From Adineta ricciae (taxonomy: Eukaryota; Rotifera; Eurotatoria; Adinetida; Adinetidae), in assembly GCA_905250025.1 (NCBI GenBank), contig CAJNOJ010000156.1, positions 62,001 through 126,000 on the forward strand: a stretch of DNA of 64,000 nt, in the 5' to 3' direction. Below are positions 12,041 through 23,960 of the stretch, one piece after another. A model generated the notes under the pieces. The model worked only from the letters and a program-made list of their open reading frames with translations. It did no database searches and was not told the DNA's origin. The position numbers and the translations under genes were made by a program. Positions within the stretch are counted from its first letter, which is position 1; every line of letters begins with the position of its first letter.

Positions 12041-14096
12041 TCATTCCCGGTGCTTATTCCATGTTTTGTCTCTTAGTTGTTGCCGTTTTTCTTTCAAATA
12101 TACTTACATGTTTGGATTTTTAGTTAATCCATCAGCTAACCAAAAAGACGCTCATTTAATAACATAGTGTGTTGAAACTGATCTGTCTATCGTTGGCAAT
12201 AAATTACTCTGAACAGCAATTAATCGATATATATAAACAAAAACTTGAAATTCAATATTCACAAACACTTTCAAAAACATCATTAAGACAAATATTATTT
12301 CTACATTGCAATGTCTTACGATCATTTCATGTATATTGTTATTGCAATGAACAAAAGCATCAATTACGTGTCATACTGTCTGATCGATCGAGACACGACG
12401 TTTTGTCTAATAGTTAATTATAGTTTTCACATATTTTCACTTAAATAGATGTTATCGAGATGACGTATTTTCTTATATTCACTCGGGTGTCCTTCCTAGT
12501 CGAACAATTAAGTTAGTTCTGACACAATCGAGAAAAATATTTGTTTTGCTATTCAATAGAATGGGATGTGCTTGAAAGGGCTTGCACAACATTTATGTCT
12601 TAGGGCATATTAAGTGCATCTTATTGCGTTTTATTGATATAATACTTCTTCAAATAAATGCCGTTGAATTGAATACTGATCGGAGTTCACAGCAGCAGAC
12701 GAACGAGAAGAAAAATGTTAACAATCAGTTCTTTTTCCTATTCAAATAATCTCTAAGTCGATCTTGATAATTTCATAAAGAGAAACTAAAGGTAAATCAA
12801 GATTATTTACCGATTTGCATTTATTTGTACGAAACGCTTACCTGCAAGTAAACTCTTATATTGAAAAAAAACGAGGAAAGTCGAAATAAGATTCTACTTG
12901 TCTGATACAAGTACATTTTTTCAATGAAATTTATACCTCAATGAATTTCCTTTTTTTTTGTGTCCTCCGTCTGATCAAAAGAAGAAAAGGACTCCAATAA
13001 CTATATAAATATCCACAGGAACAGATGTATAATTAAAATTTATTTCTCAAGGGAAATCAAAAGAATTCCTACATTTTTTTTTCATTAAAGTAATCACCTT
13101 CAATTCTACACATCTCTCACATAACTTTCATTTCGAACATTTTCTATTGAAGTCAAAAAGAACTAAACACATGTATAATCGCCTGATCATCATGTTACGC
13201 CTTTCAATCGTCCTCCGCAATCGGTCATCATCGATCTTGTGCTTTGTTTTCACATGCAAGGTCATTATGAACATGTCAAATACCTGACCATATTTCTTTC
13301 TTTTTCCTTCGTTTATCACCAACTCGTTAATCGACATATCTACGAAATAAGTCTTTGTCCTATATAGGACAGAGAGAGAGAGAGAAAAGTGAGTGCGAAA
13401 TAACAGGATTAATGATATACAAATATAAAAAGAAATAATAATGAAAAGATGAGGCATACATGTGAAGCCCTTTACAAGGGACAGATAGAAAGAAATCGGT
13501 AGGAATATCAAGCATGAAGAATAATGTAAAAGGTAACTTGCACTGAAATAGATTTCTTTTTTTTTAATAACGGTATGCTGTTAAGTAAAGAACAAACGAA
13601 ACTTTTCAAACGACTGTATGGACAAAGAATAAAATGATATGATGTGTGTTACGTCAAGCAAAGAAAAAGACGAAAATGTATAGAAGTTCAAATTTTGTAA
13701 TTGTTCTCTGGTTGCGTCGTCGTTGTTGTAGACAGTGACATGTCGGTGGGCGACTGTGTAATATAGGAGAGATAGACGAAGGAGAAAAGATCCGTTACGA
13801 GCTTGGAGACAAATGTCGAACGAGAGAAAGAAAAAAAAGAGGGAGAGAGAGAGAACAAATACAAACCTATACCAACAGTTGAACTATTTTCAAGTGTCAT
13901 TAGTGAGCGAGCGTCACCAATACTACATAGAACAATATATTCAATGATGTGATGTACATGTATTTGACTAAATGTATGTGTATGTACATACATAATCTAG
14001 TGATTGAAGATATATGAACATCTCTATGAATTATATTTAGTAGATGAGTCTTGTTCTTTTTTAAGATAGAATTCGGTTTGCTCAAACTTTCAATCG
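12041..14096. other. gene-poor stretch with purine simple repeats
   Basis: Two kilobases without a convincing gene. There is an open plus-strand frame at about 12169-12417 with no recognisable motif and no ATG start. GA simple repeats lie at 13371-13386 and 13841-13854. On the minus strand two short exon-like pieces with splice signals (near 13876-13925 and 13690-13750) can be joined in frame to a Ser/Thr-rich tail, but there is no room for a gene upstream before the 14097 start on the other strand, so no call is made. The right edge must hold the promoter of the 7TM gene. Confidence 0.4.
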
Positions 14097-15313
14097 ATGG
14101 CTTGTATTAACGGTTCATCGCCTTCGCTTTCTTCACTCATCTTTGTAACTGATCTCCCATCGTATGGTCTCATTGGTTTAAGCATTATTGGCCTGATCCT
14201 CTACTTTGCTTACATTTTTACTTTTATACGAAATTCGCCTACATCGTTATCAAATGTTTATATATATTTTGCTCAATTTGCACTTTTTCTGTTATTAATA
14301 TCTCCAATTACGTTCCTTTTTCGGCCATCAGCATCCGTAAACGTTGTATGTCCTACTCAAACATTATCATTGCAAATTCTGCCGTTTTGTTTACTACTCG
14401 GCTTGAATGTACATTTTGCTTATGAATGGTTATTGAAACTAACAAATCCATTGCGAAAATCTTGTCTTATTGCCATTAGTTCATTCCTGATCTTTTTTCT
14501 TGGTGTTTTAATTCAAACAGCGATCCTTCTCATCTGGTTCTACAACAACAACAACAATAATCAACAGATTGTTGATCTATGTACAAACGAATGTCCACGA
14601 CCACTATTTTTATGTTCCTTATTATTCAATTTCTTTCTTCTTTTTCTCTACTCCCTCCAATCAAGTGTCCGATATCATTTCCATAATCAATCATTCGATT
14701 TTGTTTACTTATTAACTAGCCTTCTTGCTCTATGTGTCACAATAACTTGGGCTTGTCTATATCTGTTTCTTCCATCGAAATCTCTCTACACATTCTATAT
14801 GAATTCGAATTATATTCTCGCTTATGGAACATTGTTTTTTGCGTATGCATTCATCGGTCCATTTCTCTACGAACGATTGTTCTATCACCATCAAACCGAA
14901 CCAGCAGCGCCACGAAAAGCAAAAGCTCATTCGAATCAAGTGAGAACTAATTGAAAAAGAAATCAACTAAATGAAATGATTTAACATCTCATTTTCTTTG
15001 TTCGTACTAGATTAATAGAATGACATTTAAATGTCTGTCCTTGTCAAAAGAACAACAACGCGCATTCATGGCTGCATATATTAAACGCAATCTCACAGCT
15101 TCATGTGAGAATCTCACCAGCAAGAATCATTCATCGCCTCAACAATCGAATCCAACACGACATTCAACCCTGAGTGTCGAAAGTTTGTGTCCAACATTGA
15201 TCAGTAATGTGTCTTCGGAATCTCCGCCAATGATTAATTACGATATGTCGAATTGTGGTACGTTAACAAGCGAATATTTTCTCATACCGAATCCCAATGA
15301 AGTAATATCGTGA
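14097..15313 (+). CDS. seven-transmembrane protein, class C GPCR-like
   Basis: Two exons, 14097-14939 and 15011-15313, joined in phase 0; 381 residues. Exon 1 encodes seven hydrophobic segments after only about 20 extracellular residues, so the large ligand-binding domain of glutamate or GABA-B receptors is absent. The TM3 region reads CPTQ...LLLGLNVHFAYEWLLKLTNP, the class C pattern (Cys, Gln, Gly, then a Leu-Leu-x-Lys at the cytoplasmic end), and TM7 ends near FIGPFLYERLF. Exon 2 is a polar Ser/Asn-rich cytoplasmic tail of about 100 residues. This is like GPRC5 or BOSS-type orphan receptors, but subfamily and ligand cannot be told from sequence alone. An Asn repeat (NNNNNN) lies in an extracellular loop. 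Confidence 0.6.
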
Positions 15314-15574
15314 ATTCGAAAGCCACTCATCAGTGACCGGTGGGGTTTAGAGAAGTAATCGCGAGATTTTCTGTAAACTTTTACATATATATGCACAATA
15401 AAATTGTTTGTTAAATGTAGTGAAAGAAAAACCAAGTGTTCAGATTTCAAATTCAAGACATAAAATAAGAATTTTTTCATTAAATAACAATTTGATATAG
15501 TACTGACATGAAGCAATATGTGAAAATTAAATATGAAGTATGAAAAAGCAAAGAATATTAATTATGTCGACGAT

Positions 15575-16939
15575 CTAACGTCCCTGTCTGACTAAATTAA
15601 GTAATTCCACTAAAAGTAAAAAGTGCACTTCAAATAGAATTGCCATAGTTGACGAAATGAACTTACCAGGTATGGGAAAAACAATAGTCGAATTCTTTTC
15701 AGCTGAAATTTGTGTCAACGTTTGTAAATAACGTAATTGTAAAGCAACTGGCGATGATGATATGACATCAGCTGCTTCTTTCAATTGTCGCGATGCTTTT
15801 TGTTCACCTTCAGCTGCAATGACTTTAGCACGTGCCTCACGACTTGCTTCAGCTTCAGCAGCCATTGAACGTTGCATCGATTGAGGAAGACGAACATCCG
15901 TACTGAACAAATATATTACAATCGCGAGAATCGCAAGCAAAAAATACATTAACTTACATTTCAACACGTTCAACTTTAATACCCCATGGCGAACTTCCTT
16001 CATCTAATTGAGCTTCCATCAAATTAGCAATAGCTTCTCGATCGCTGAGAATATCTTGCAAAGTTTTGGTACCAAGCATGTTTCTCAATGTTGTCTGGGC
16101 AAGTAATTGGGTAGCGGAATAGACATTGTTGACCTTAGTTACAGATGTAACCTGAAAATGGTTTAGACAGACATAATTGTTACGTTCAGAATACATAGGC
16201 AATAGCATACTGGATCAATAATACGACTATAAACCACGGCATCAACAGAAACTGTCACTGAATCGCGCGTTAAAACCTAGGAGAGAATGTTAAAATTGCA
16301 TGGTTAAAATGTAAAAGTAATTACTTCTTGAGGTGGAACATTGAATGTAGTAGTTCGTAGATCGACTTTTACTATAGTATCCACGCAAGGTAAAATAAAA
16401 AATAAACCCGGACCTTTAGCACCACCTGAAACAAAACAAACCTTCACATCCTTTAACATCGAGTGAAATCCGCTATGCGAACCTGCTAAAATACGTCCAA
16501 GTCGAAAGATAACAGCGCGTTGGTACTCTTGAACAACCTAAAACAAATCGTTTACAACTTTTCTGTACTGATCTACTTTAGCTACAAACATTGATGCAAA
16601 AGAATAATGTTATCGGAAACGTGAGGACAATTAAAATGTATGAACAGGCGATGATAATCCACCCACAAACGTCAAATCCACTTTCCGACGATTTGTCTGA
16701 ATCATCATTAACTAAAACAAACGCTTATCGTATTTTCAGTTAAATTCAAACAAATTGACAATACTCGGGATATTTGCTTCTCGGTTAGCCGGCATTGTTA
16801 TGGTTGTTGGATGAACACGATCTTTAAATAATGTAGATTAATTCTTTTTCTTTCTTCTTTTTTGTATTCTGTTATAAGCATACTAACTTCCTGTAGGCGA
16901 TGCGTGAATTCTATCTTCGAACGATGGTGATGTTGCCAT
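15575..16939 (-). CDS. stomatin-family membrane protein, copy 1
   Basis: Nine exons (16939-16888, 16821-16765, 16711-16590, 16537-16483, 16425-16325, 16276-16211, 16151-15958, 15902-15667, 15609-15575), 918 nt, 305 residues. A polar N-terminus leads to one hydrophobic hairpin ([20 protein letters not shown]), then the SPFH/prohibitin domain with [63 protein letters not shown] and the [21 protein letters not shown] helix, ending in the [21 protein letters not shown] motif. Stomatins form oligomers on the inner face of cholesterol-rich membranes and regulate ion channels, as MEC-2 does in nematodes. A close paralogue starts 1.2 kb downstream in transcription direction. Confidence 0.9.
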
Positions 16940-18094
16940 ATGAATGCTGTTTGGAAAATGATGTTTTTTTGCTTCGTCTTTTTATATTAAAATGACGAGC
17001 TTGGTTTCCAAGAGAGCGCTTTTTCTGTTGACGTGAATGACTAGAAGAAGCGATAGTGACGATGATAATTATGAATACATCAAACGTCGTATCCGATAGA
17101 GAGAGAGAGAGAAATTTTATTTGTTTCACCTTTGACGTAGTCTTTTTCAAACAGGACGTTAGAAACGAGAAGAGGGACACAGTTCTTTGTTTTTGATGTT
17201 AGAAACCAGAATGCTTATGTATATAAGACTTTACCGACGGATTCATGATTACACAAGCTGGTAAATATAGAGAGAACGAACGTGATCGTTCGGGAACTTT
17301 GATTAGATAGATTGAAGAGGAAAAATGACCTAATACATTTTCCCTTTTGCTATCGGTAGAAATGATTAACAAAGAAATTTGTCAGAAAATTTGGAATAGG
17401 TAAGAAACTTAAAGGTCGATATTTAAAGGAATTTGTAGCTAGTGGTGATGTTTATCAGAGGATTGAAAGTTGTTTTTCGCTTGATTAGTAACGCATTCTT
17501 TAAGGAAAGGAAAGGAAAAAAAAGAAAAGCAAGGATTTTAAGACCAGTGCAGTGCGTACCCTTATACTTTTCGAGTTTGCGTAAATATGTCACATGTAAA
17601 AAGTTAGAATGTAACTTATTAATAATTTCCTACGTTTCAAAACATGATAAACACACAGAGAACTTGTCCTTTGAGCTCTGGACTTTCTCCATCTAATTTT
17701 CTCGAGAGACCAGTCAGAATGTTTTCAATCAGTTACAAAACCCTGAGGTCTCAAAAAGAAAAGTTTGAACGACTATAATAAATACACAAAAATCGTCAGA
17801 ATTAATTCTGAAATTCTTTTGGCATGCTCTGTTGGATTCTTTCGAGATTAATGAAATCAGTGTCTCTTTGATTCAAGTATCATTAATCAGTGAAGTCAAA
17901 TACGAGAGGATATGTATTTTACGTGTCGCCTATTCTTTAAATGAATAGTCTATCTCGTTTAGAAATCATTTAGAACAAGATACAATTAATGATCATCAAT
18001 CATGTTATTATTAATCGAAGAAATAAATTGAAAAAAGAAAGTGATACATATAATTTCGATTGTCTTTCGTTTTTGATTGCCAAAAGGATCTTTT
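16940..18094. other. spacer between the two stomatin genes
   Basis: About 1.15 kb between the start of stomatin copy 1 and the end of copy 2. It is AT-rich with a GA simple repeat at about 17100-17114. Short open frames here (for example 17442-17696) have no recognisable motif. It should hold the promoter of copy 1 and the 3' UTR of copy 2. Confidence 0.45.
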
Positions 18095-20122
18095 TTACGT
18101 TGATCGTTTGACCAGACTGAGCAATTCCACTAGAAGAAAAAGAAAATGTCAGAGTTGAACGCCTAAATCAGATAAAACAAAATCGTAACGAACCAGGAAT
18201 TGGAAAAACGATAGTTGAATTTTTCTCTGCAGAGATATGTGTTAACGTTTGTAAATAACGTAATTGTAAAGCAATTGGTGATTCCGAAATAACATCGGCT
18301 GCTTCTTTCAATTGTCGCGATGCTTTTTGTTCACCTTCAGCTGCAATGACCTTAGCACGTGCCTCACGACTTGCTTCAGCTTCAGCAGCCATTGAACGTT
18401 GCATCGATTGAGGAAGACGAACGTCTTTGCTACATATTCAAATACAGTAGTTATTGAGGAAAGAATCGATTTCACGTGTTCAAACTTACATTTCAACACG
18501 TTCAACTTTTACACCCCATGGGTCTGTTCCTTCATCTAAATGACTTTGCATACTATGTGCAATGGTTTCACGATCTGTAAGAATTTCTTGAAGTGATTTG
18601 GTGCCGAGAATATTTCGTAAGGTGGTTTGGGCAAGTAATTGCGTTGCATATTGAGTATTTTTAACATTAGTAACGCTAATGACCTGAAATAAAAGATATC
18701 GACGAGTTCGATCCGTTTTAAGATCTCTTTTTCAACTTACTGGGTTGAAAACACGGCTGTAAACAACAGCGTCGACAGAAACTGTCACTGAATCACGTGT
18801 TAATACCTAATAACAAAGATTACTCATTATCGAAAATTTTATGGATCAATCATGCCGTACTTCTTGAGGTGGAACATTGAAAGTTGCTGTTCGTAAATCA
18901 ACTTTAATAATTGTATCAACGCATGGTAAGATAAAGAATAAACCCGGACCCTTTGCACCGCCTGTCGGAGAGAAAATGTTATTCAGAGTATAAATAAATC
19001 AATGAATTTCTTCAGAATAACTATTATTGACACAAGTCCCTCTTGGAAAAACGTTGAATTTCATTAGAACAGTCCAATTTTCATACCTGGTATGATACGA
19101 CCAAGACGAAGAATGACAGCTCGTTCGTATTCTTGCACAACCTATCGAAATTGAACAACTTCAATCACAATCATGAACCAATTACCAACAAACCTTGATG
19201 CAAAGACACAACGAGAATGGAAATGTAATGCCAACCATGAAGTAAGAAAGAACGACTAAAACCCAGCCACAGACACCAATGCCTTCTGTAGAAGATCGAC
19301 GAGCATCACCACCTTTTTAAAACATATCAATTTCAATCACAATACTAGAAAGATTTTGTTTCGTACTCGATAAAGTGGTAGTTGTTTGGGCTGAGGGAAG
19401 TACACGAGCTAAAGATAGTACAAGTGATTTTAGTTGAATTTCCTACAAATTCATGATGATATGAACGTACTTTCCGCAGCGAATGGATGACTTTCGTCTT
19501 TATATGTCGATGAACTTGCCATTTCTTTTGGGTAATTTTTTAGATTTAGAATCTGAAATAATATTATTTGCAAGTCAAAGTACAACGCATCAAATATTCT
19601 ACATTTCTTCTTAAGCAAATAAAAAAAACATTGTAAAAAGCATGTTCTACGTAATTGTACGAATGAAAAAGCAAAGAACAGAAAAGAGGAAAGACAGCAT
19701 TGGGAGTGTAAGAATTACTCATATCTGACGTCATTCAAATGAATAATCGTTGCACCTGCCCGATGCATCAATAATAAAAAGCTCCTGATTAATATGATCT
19801 TCTTTCGGAGTTGCGAGATTAAAAAAAGTCATGTTAGAAAAGTATGTGCTTGCCAAATAGACAAACCGATAACATTGTTGTCGTGTTTTTGACCTCGACC
19901 GCCAACGCTAAAGAAAAGAATAGAGAGAGAGAGGAAAAATTTAGGCCGTTCCATTTATATAGATATACAAATGAACATATATATGCTAAAGAAACTTTGG
20001 ACAAAACGAAAGATCACTGTAGATTTATTGAACTAAAACGATAAAGAATAGTTATTTACCTGCACTCGTTCATCGGCATTATTAATACTTTTGTGGGTCA
20101 CGACTTTGGCTTCGGTAGACAT
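18095..20122 (-). CDS. stomatin-family membrane protein, copy 2
   Basis: Exons of the core form: 19522-19471, 19408-19367, 19312-19194, 19141-19087, 18961-18861, 18806-18741, 18683-18490, 18429-18194 and 18129-18095, giving 299 residues from the ATG at 19522. The last six exons have the same lengths as in copy 1 (55, 101, 66, 194, 236, 35 nt), so the pair arose by tandem duplication. A further upstream exon, 20122-20060, begins with ATG, has a GTAAAT donor and joins in frame to an acceptor at 19552, extending the N-terminus by 31 residues; both starts may be used. The SPFH domain and hydrophobic hairpin ([20 protein letters not shown]) are intact. The proteins differ mostly at the N-terminus and in the SPFH surface. 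Confidence 0.9.
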
Positions 20123-20635
20123 CGAAATTCTCTTATGAATTCATTTTCGACCGTAGACAACGAGTGATTTTATATTATAAAGTAAAACCTTTATAGTGTA
20201 ATACTATCTTCCTTATCATATATTATCTCGTAGAAATGACACATTCAGCGGAGGTAGAGAAGAAAGGAGGTGTTTGTATTGTTGCTTTGACGCATTGAAG
20301 ATACAACGATGAATAGCAGTTTCAAGTAATTTTATCATATATTATGTTAACAAAAATGAAAGATTTAGATAAAAGACTTCATTAATATCTCTCATTTATT
20401 AAATAATATACAAAAATGTGCTGGCAAAGATGTTTGCTCATATAGTGTTCTACAAATATGAATCAATTTGAACTGTAGATGAGAATATGATCATTGTGAA
20501 CACAATGACTAGCATTAATTGTGATGGTTTGTTCAAAGAGAAAGTTACTAAGTCTCATTTAAATTGATTAGAATCAATCAAAAACATTTTGCCTGAGAAG
20601 TCATATCTACATCCTGTGTTCCTCGTTCTTCTTCG
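20123..20635. other. divergent promoter region between stomatin copy 2 and the bHLH gene
   Basis: Non-coding, AT-rich spacer separating divergent genes. A TATA-like stretch (ATATTATAAAG) lies near 20170, on the side of the stomatin upstream exon. No other feature was recognised. Confidence 0.4.
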
Positions 20636-21100
20636 ATGTGTAAGAATCTTCTACTCATTATCGTTCATTTGACTACTCGTTTACCGTCATCGAACATCTC
20701 CTTATTTTCTTTTGAAATGATGTACGAACCCTATTGCACATGTTGTTATTCCTCATTTCAACTACATTACGAACATCAACATGATATGTTCGATTCTACG
20801 GGGATGGAAGAATCTCTTGTTACATCTTCTGAGAGCAAAAGCAAACCAATCCGTCGGTCAAAACATATTCCACATAATCTACGACCAAAACATATTGTCG
20901 ATAGACGTAACACACGCGAACGACGACGTGTTCACGATGTCAATCAAGCATTTCTCTTACTCAAAGCACTTCTACCATTCGAGTCCCACGAACATACTAA
21001 AGAACATATACATTCTACTCGAATATCAAAACTTCGAACACTTCGAAAGGCAGTTGATTACATAAAAGCACTTCAACTGCTGTTAAACGAAACGAATTAA
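20636..21100 (+). CDS. basic helix-loop-helix transcription factor, achaete-scute-like
   Basis: Single-exon gene of 154 residues from the ATG at 20636; an in-frame ATG pair further in, at about 20717, is an equally possible start. The C-terminal half holds a bHLH domain: basic region RRNTRERRRVHDVN, helix 1 AFLLLKALLPF, a short loop, and helix 2 RISKLRTLRKAVDYIKALQ, after which only six residues remain. Helix 2 (SK..TLR.AV.YI.ALQ) is most like the achaete-scute class; the basic region departs somewhat from it. Such factors bind E-boxes as heterodimers with E proteins and commonly specify neural fate. Class assignment is tentative; the domain is clear. Confidence 0.75.
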   Translation: MCKNLLLIIVHLTTRLPSSNISLFSFEMMYEPYCTCCYSSFQLHYEHQHDMFDSTGMEESLVTSSESKSKPIRRSKHIPHNLRPKHIVDRRNTRERRRVHDVNQAFLLLKALLPFESHEHTKEHIHSTRISKLRTLRKAVDYIKALQLLLNETN

Positions 21101-21143
21101 TCCAAAACTTGTCCAACGCATATATTGTATTCGTCTACTTTTA

Positions 21144-21821
21144 TTATTCGTCACTAGTTATTTTATTCAAATGATTGACGATATCTTCGCGAAGACTTGG
21201 TCCTATTGCATCACAAAATTCTTTAAATGATATCCGTTGATCACCATCTTTATCCGAATAAATGATCGTTTTGTCGACTACTTGTTGTAATTGATCATCT
21301 AGGAGATTATTTCCAACCATCATTTTCAAGACATGAAAAAGTTCAGCATTAGTTATGTAACCATCCTTATCTAAAATCATAGTTACATGCGTATTCAGTA
21401 GTATCATGCTTGCTCTCATACCGATATCGTAAATATCGAAAGCGAAGCGTAGTTTATGTTGAGTATCACCTTTTGAAGCAAAACTATTCATACCTGATGC
21501 GAAATGAAGAAAAAAAACTATCTCGGAGAACAATTCAATTCGATATTCAAACGCACCACGTATAAATTCAGTGAAATCCACCTGTAGAAAGATTTACATA
21601 TGTTGAAAAATTCTCTTTTGAAATCAAATGGAAACCTCGCCATTGCCATCACTATCGAATATATCGATAACTCGTTCGACTAGTGGATTTGATGTTAATT
21701 CTGGTATTCGCATGAATTCATTGGCCGATAATGCTCCACTTTTATCTTCATCAAGTTTGCCAAATTTATGCAGCATCTTCTGAATATCTGTCGAATCAAT
21801 TTGACTAATATCTTGTCCCAT
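21144..21821 (-). CDS. CNB1: calcineurin subunit B (Ca2+-binding regulatory subunit)
   Basis: Four exons (21821-21636, 21581-21557, 21493-21422, 21370-21144), 510 nt, 169 residues, the usual calcineurin B length. Four EF-hands are visible: [40 protein letters not shown] and [13 protein letters not shown]. The protein starts Met-Gly, the N-myristoylation signal of this family, and keeps [22 protein letters not shown] and LKMMVGNNL. Calcineurin B activates the catalytic A subunit of the Ca2+/calmodulin-dependent phosphatase. Exon 2 is only 25 nt, so automatic predictors may miss it and read through into the intron. Confidence 0.95.
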
Positions 21822-22291
21822 GATTTTCTTATATTTTCAATACCAATTCGAATATTCATTGAGCGCCAATTAACAAACAATCATGATTTTTTCAAAAAAT
21901 CACACACAAGGCAGGTCTCCATTTTGAGTACATTTGATTTATATCAATAGGATACAGACATGTCGCTCGGATGAAATAAAAACTTTTCTAAGGACATGCT
22001 ATGAGAAAAAAAATGAGTAGTTTACGTTTGGCTGTTTCTTTTTGTTCTGTTTTTTAATATTTGCACACGTAACGGTGTATACGTGTTCTGAACCAGTAGC
22101 TGGATTCACGTGGAGATGTGACATTTTTTCTAAGGTTTTTTTCTTTTTTATATAACTAAAGGTAGAAGAATCGAGTAAGCATCGAAGCATTAACTTTCTT
22201 TTTCTTCTTTTTTTTCCTTCGCATACTCGACTTGTGTTTTAACAAACCATTTGCTTCCCGAGTTCAACATTAAGAAAAAAAAGACTAAGTC
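21822..22291. other. divergent promoter region
   Basis: AT-rich spacer of 470 bp between calcineurin B (minus) and UDP-galactopyranose mutase (plus). No open frame of coding character and no repeat beyond short T-runs. Confidence 0.45.
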
Positions 22292-23670
22292 ATGAAGATT
22301 GTTATTATCGGTGGAGGACCATGTGGACTTGGAGCTGCTTGGCGAGCTGAAGAAATTCGACGTCAAGGTTAGATTATTTCCAATCTTTTTTAAGACAAAT
22401 AAATTTATAAATCACTTTTCGTTTCATAGGTAACCAGACTATCGACTGGACGCTAGTAGAAGCTTCGGCAGATGCTGGTGGATTGGCACGAACAGTCGTT
22501 GATGAACAAGGTTTCTTATGGGATATGGGTGGCCACGTGATATTTTCCCATTACGCTTACTTTACTCGATTACTCGATTATTTATTACCAAATCCAGCCG
22601 ATTGGAATTCCAAAATCCGTGAAGCTTGGGTATGGATGCGTGGAACATTCATTCCATATCCATTACAACAGAATCTGCATCGTTTACCCAAACATGAAAT
22701 CGTGGCTTGTATCGATGGTTTGTTAGAAAATGAACGTCGCCGTTCCTCATTTACTAAACCGGTAACATTCGCCGATTGGATGGAACAATCCTTTGGTCGT
22801 GGTTTGTGTGATACGTTTATGCGTCCATATAATTTCAAAGTCTGGGCTTATACAGCAGACAAAATGAACGTCGAATGGATGGGTGAACGTGTAGCAACAG
22901 TCAATCTTTCACGTATCATACACAATGTTATTTTAGGAAAAGATGAACTCGGTTGGGGACCGAATAATACGTTTCGTTTTCCGATGCGAGGTGGTACAGG
23001 TGCAATATGGCGTCGTCTAGCCGAAGTCTTNGAAAGGCACGCGACCAAAAGTCCACGTTCAGAATTATTAGAAAAATCCAAACAATTCCGTTATTCATCA
23101 AGTCACATATTAGGTTTTGGTCTTGAAGGACAACCGCCTGAACATTTATTGACAAAATGTTGGTTATACTTCCCTGAAGATGATTGTCCATTTTATCGTG
23201 CCACAGTCTTCTCGAATTACTCGCCTTATCACGTGCCTAAACCAGGTGAACAGTGGTCATTAATGTGTGAAGCTGCTGAATCACCGGAAAAGCCGGTTGA
23301 TATTGCAAATATCATTGCCATTACTGAACAAGGCTTACGAAATACGAAGTTAATCGATGAAAATACAAAAATTCTTTCGCGTTTTCACATTCGGTTAGAA
23401 TACGGTTACCCAACACCATTCTTCGGTCGTGATCAACTATGCGGTCCACTTTTCGATGAATTCGAATCGAATCAAATCTATTCACGTGGCCGATTCGGTT
23501 CATGGAAATATGAAGTTTCGAACCAAGATCATTCGATGATGTTGGGTGTGGAAGTTATCGATCGCATTGTTTTTAACACTGAAGAACTTACGCATAAGTA
23601 TCCGGATATTGTCAATGCAAAACGTGACAATGTTGGTCGAGTGCCTTTCATTCCATCTCAAGAAAAATAA
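22292..23670 (+). CDS. UDP-galactopyranose mutase, eukaryotic type, with internal gap
   Basis: Two exons, 22292-22367 and 22430-23670. The flavoenzyme converts UDP-galactopyranose to UDP-galactofuranose, a sugar found in fungal, protist and some invertebrate glycans but not in vertebrates. The N-terminus has the FAD-binding IGGGPCGLGAA loop; then come GGHVIFSHY, RPYNFKVWA, the GGTGAIW motif, WLYFPEDDCPFYRATVFSNYSPY, SRGRFGSWKYE and NQDHSMMLGVE. Order and spacing are as in fungal UGM except around an ambiguous base at 23031 (residue about 226): after GGTGAIWRRLAEV the family has about 50 residues including a Rossmann-like strand before the S-x-LL-x-K-x-x-x-F-x-YSS block; here only about 10 remain. 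Frame is kept across the n. As written the enzyme lacks part of its FAD domain; an assembly gap is the simplest reason. Confidence 0.9.
23031..23031. other. ambiguous base marking a probable collapsed gap
   Basis: The only n in the window. It falls inside the UGM coding exon at the point where about 40 residues of the family are missing, so it probably stands for unsequenced bases and not for a single uncertain nucleotide. Confidence 0.6.
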
Positions 23671-23960
23671 ACAATATTCCAATGATAATTTAGGACAATG
23701 AATTTGCTCTTATTTTCTAAATAATGTTTTCAAAATAAAAATTTTTCGTGATCAAGTCTTGACATTTTTATTAAATAAATCGATTAGCTCAATGCAGTTT
23801 TCAGTTTCGTGCATAGATTCAAACGAACAGTATCGGATGCAATTCCTAGGAATTATTCAAAAGAAAATCTTGCACAAATAATTATTATAAACAAAAATAG
23901 GAAATCAGCACAGTCAATTGTCTCAGCTACTCGCTTGATTTTTTATTCGATAGAATTCCG

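Noticed and set aside
12169-12417. Plus-strand frame of 82 codons after ashwin
   Set aside because: Begins at TTG, has no motif and lies in the ashwin 3' region; codon pattern looks coding-like but cannot be supported.
13128-13511. Minus-strand frame of 127 codons
   Set aside because: Starts in AT-rich repeats, has no recognised motif, and includes a GA simple repeat; not enough to call a gene.
22578-23191. Several minus-strand frames
   Set aside because: Shadows of the UGM coding exon, which has strong family motifs on the plus strand.
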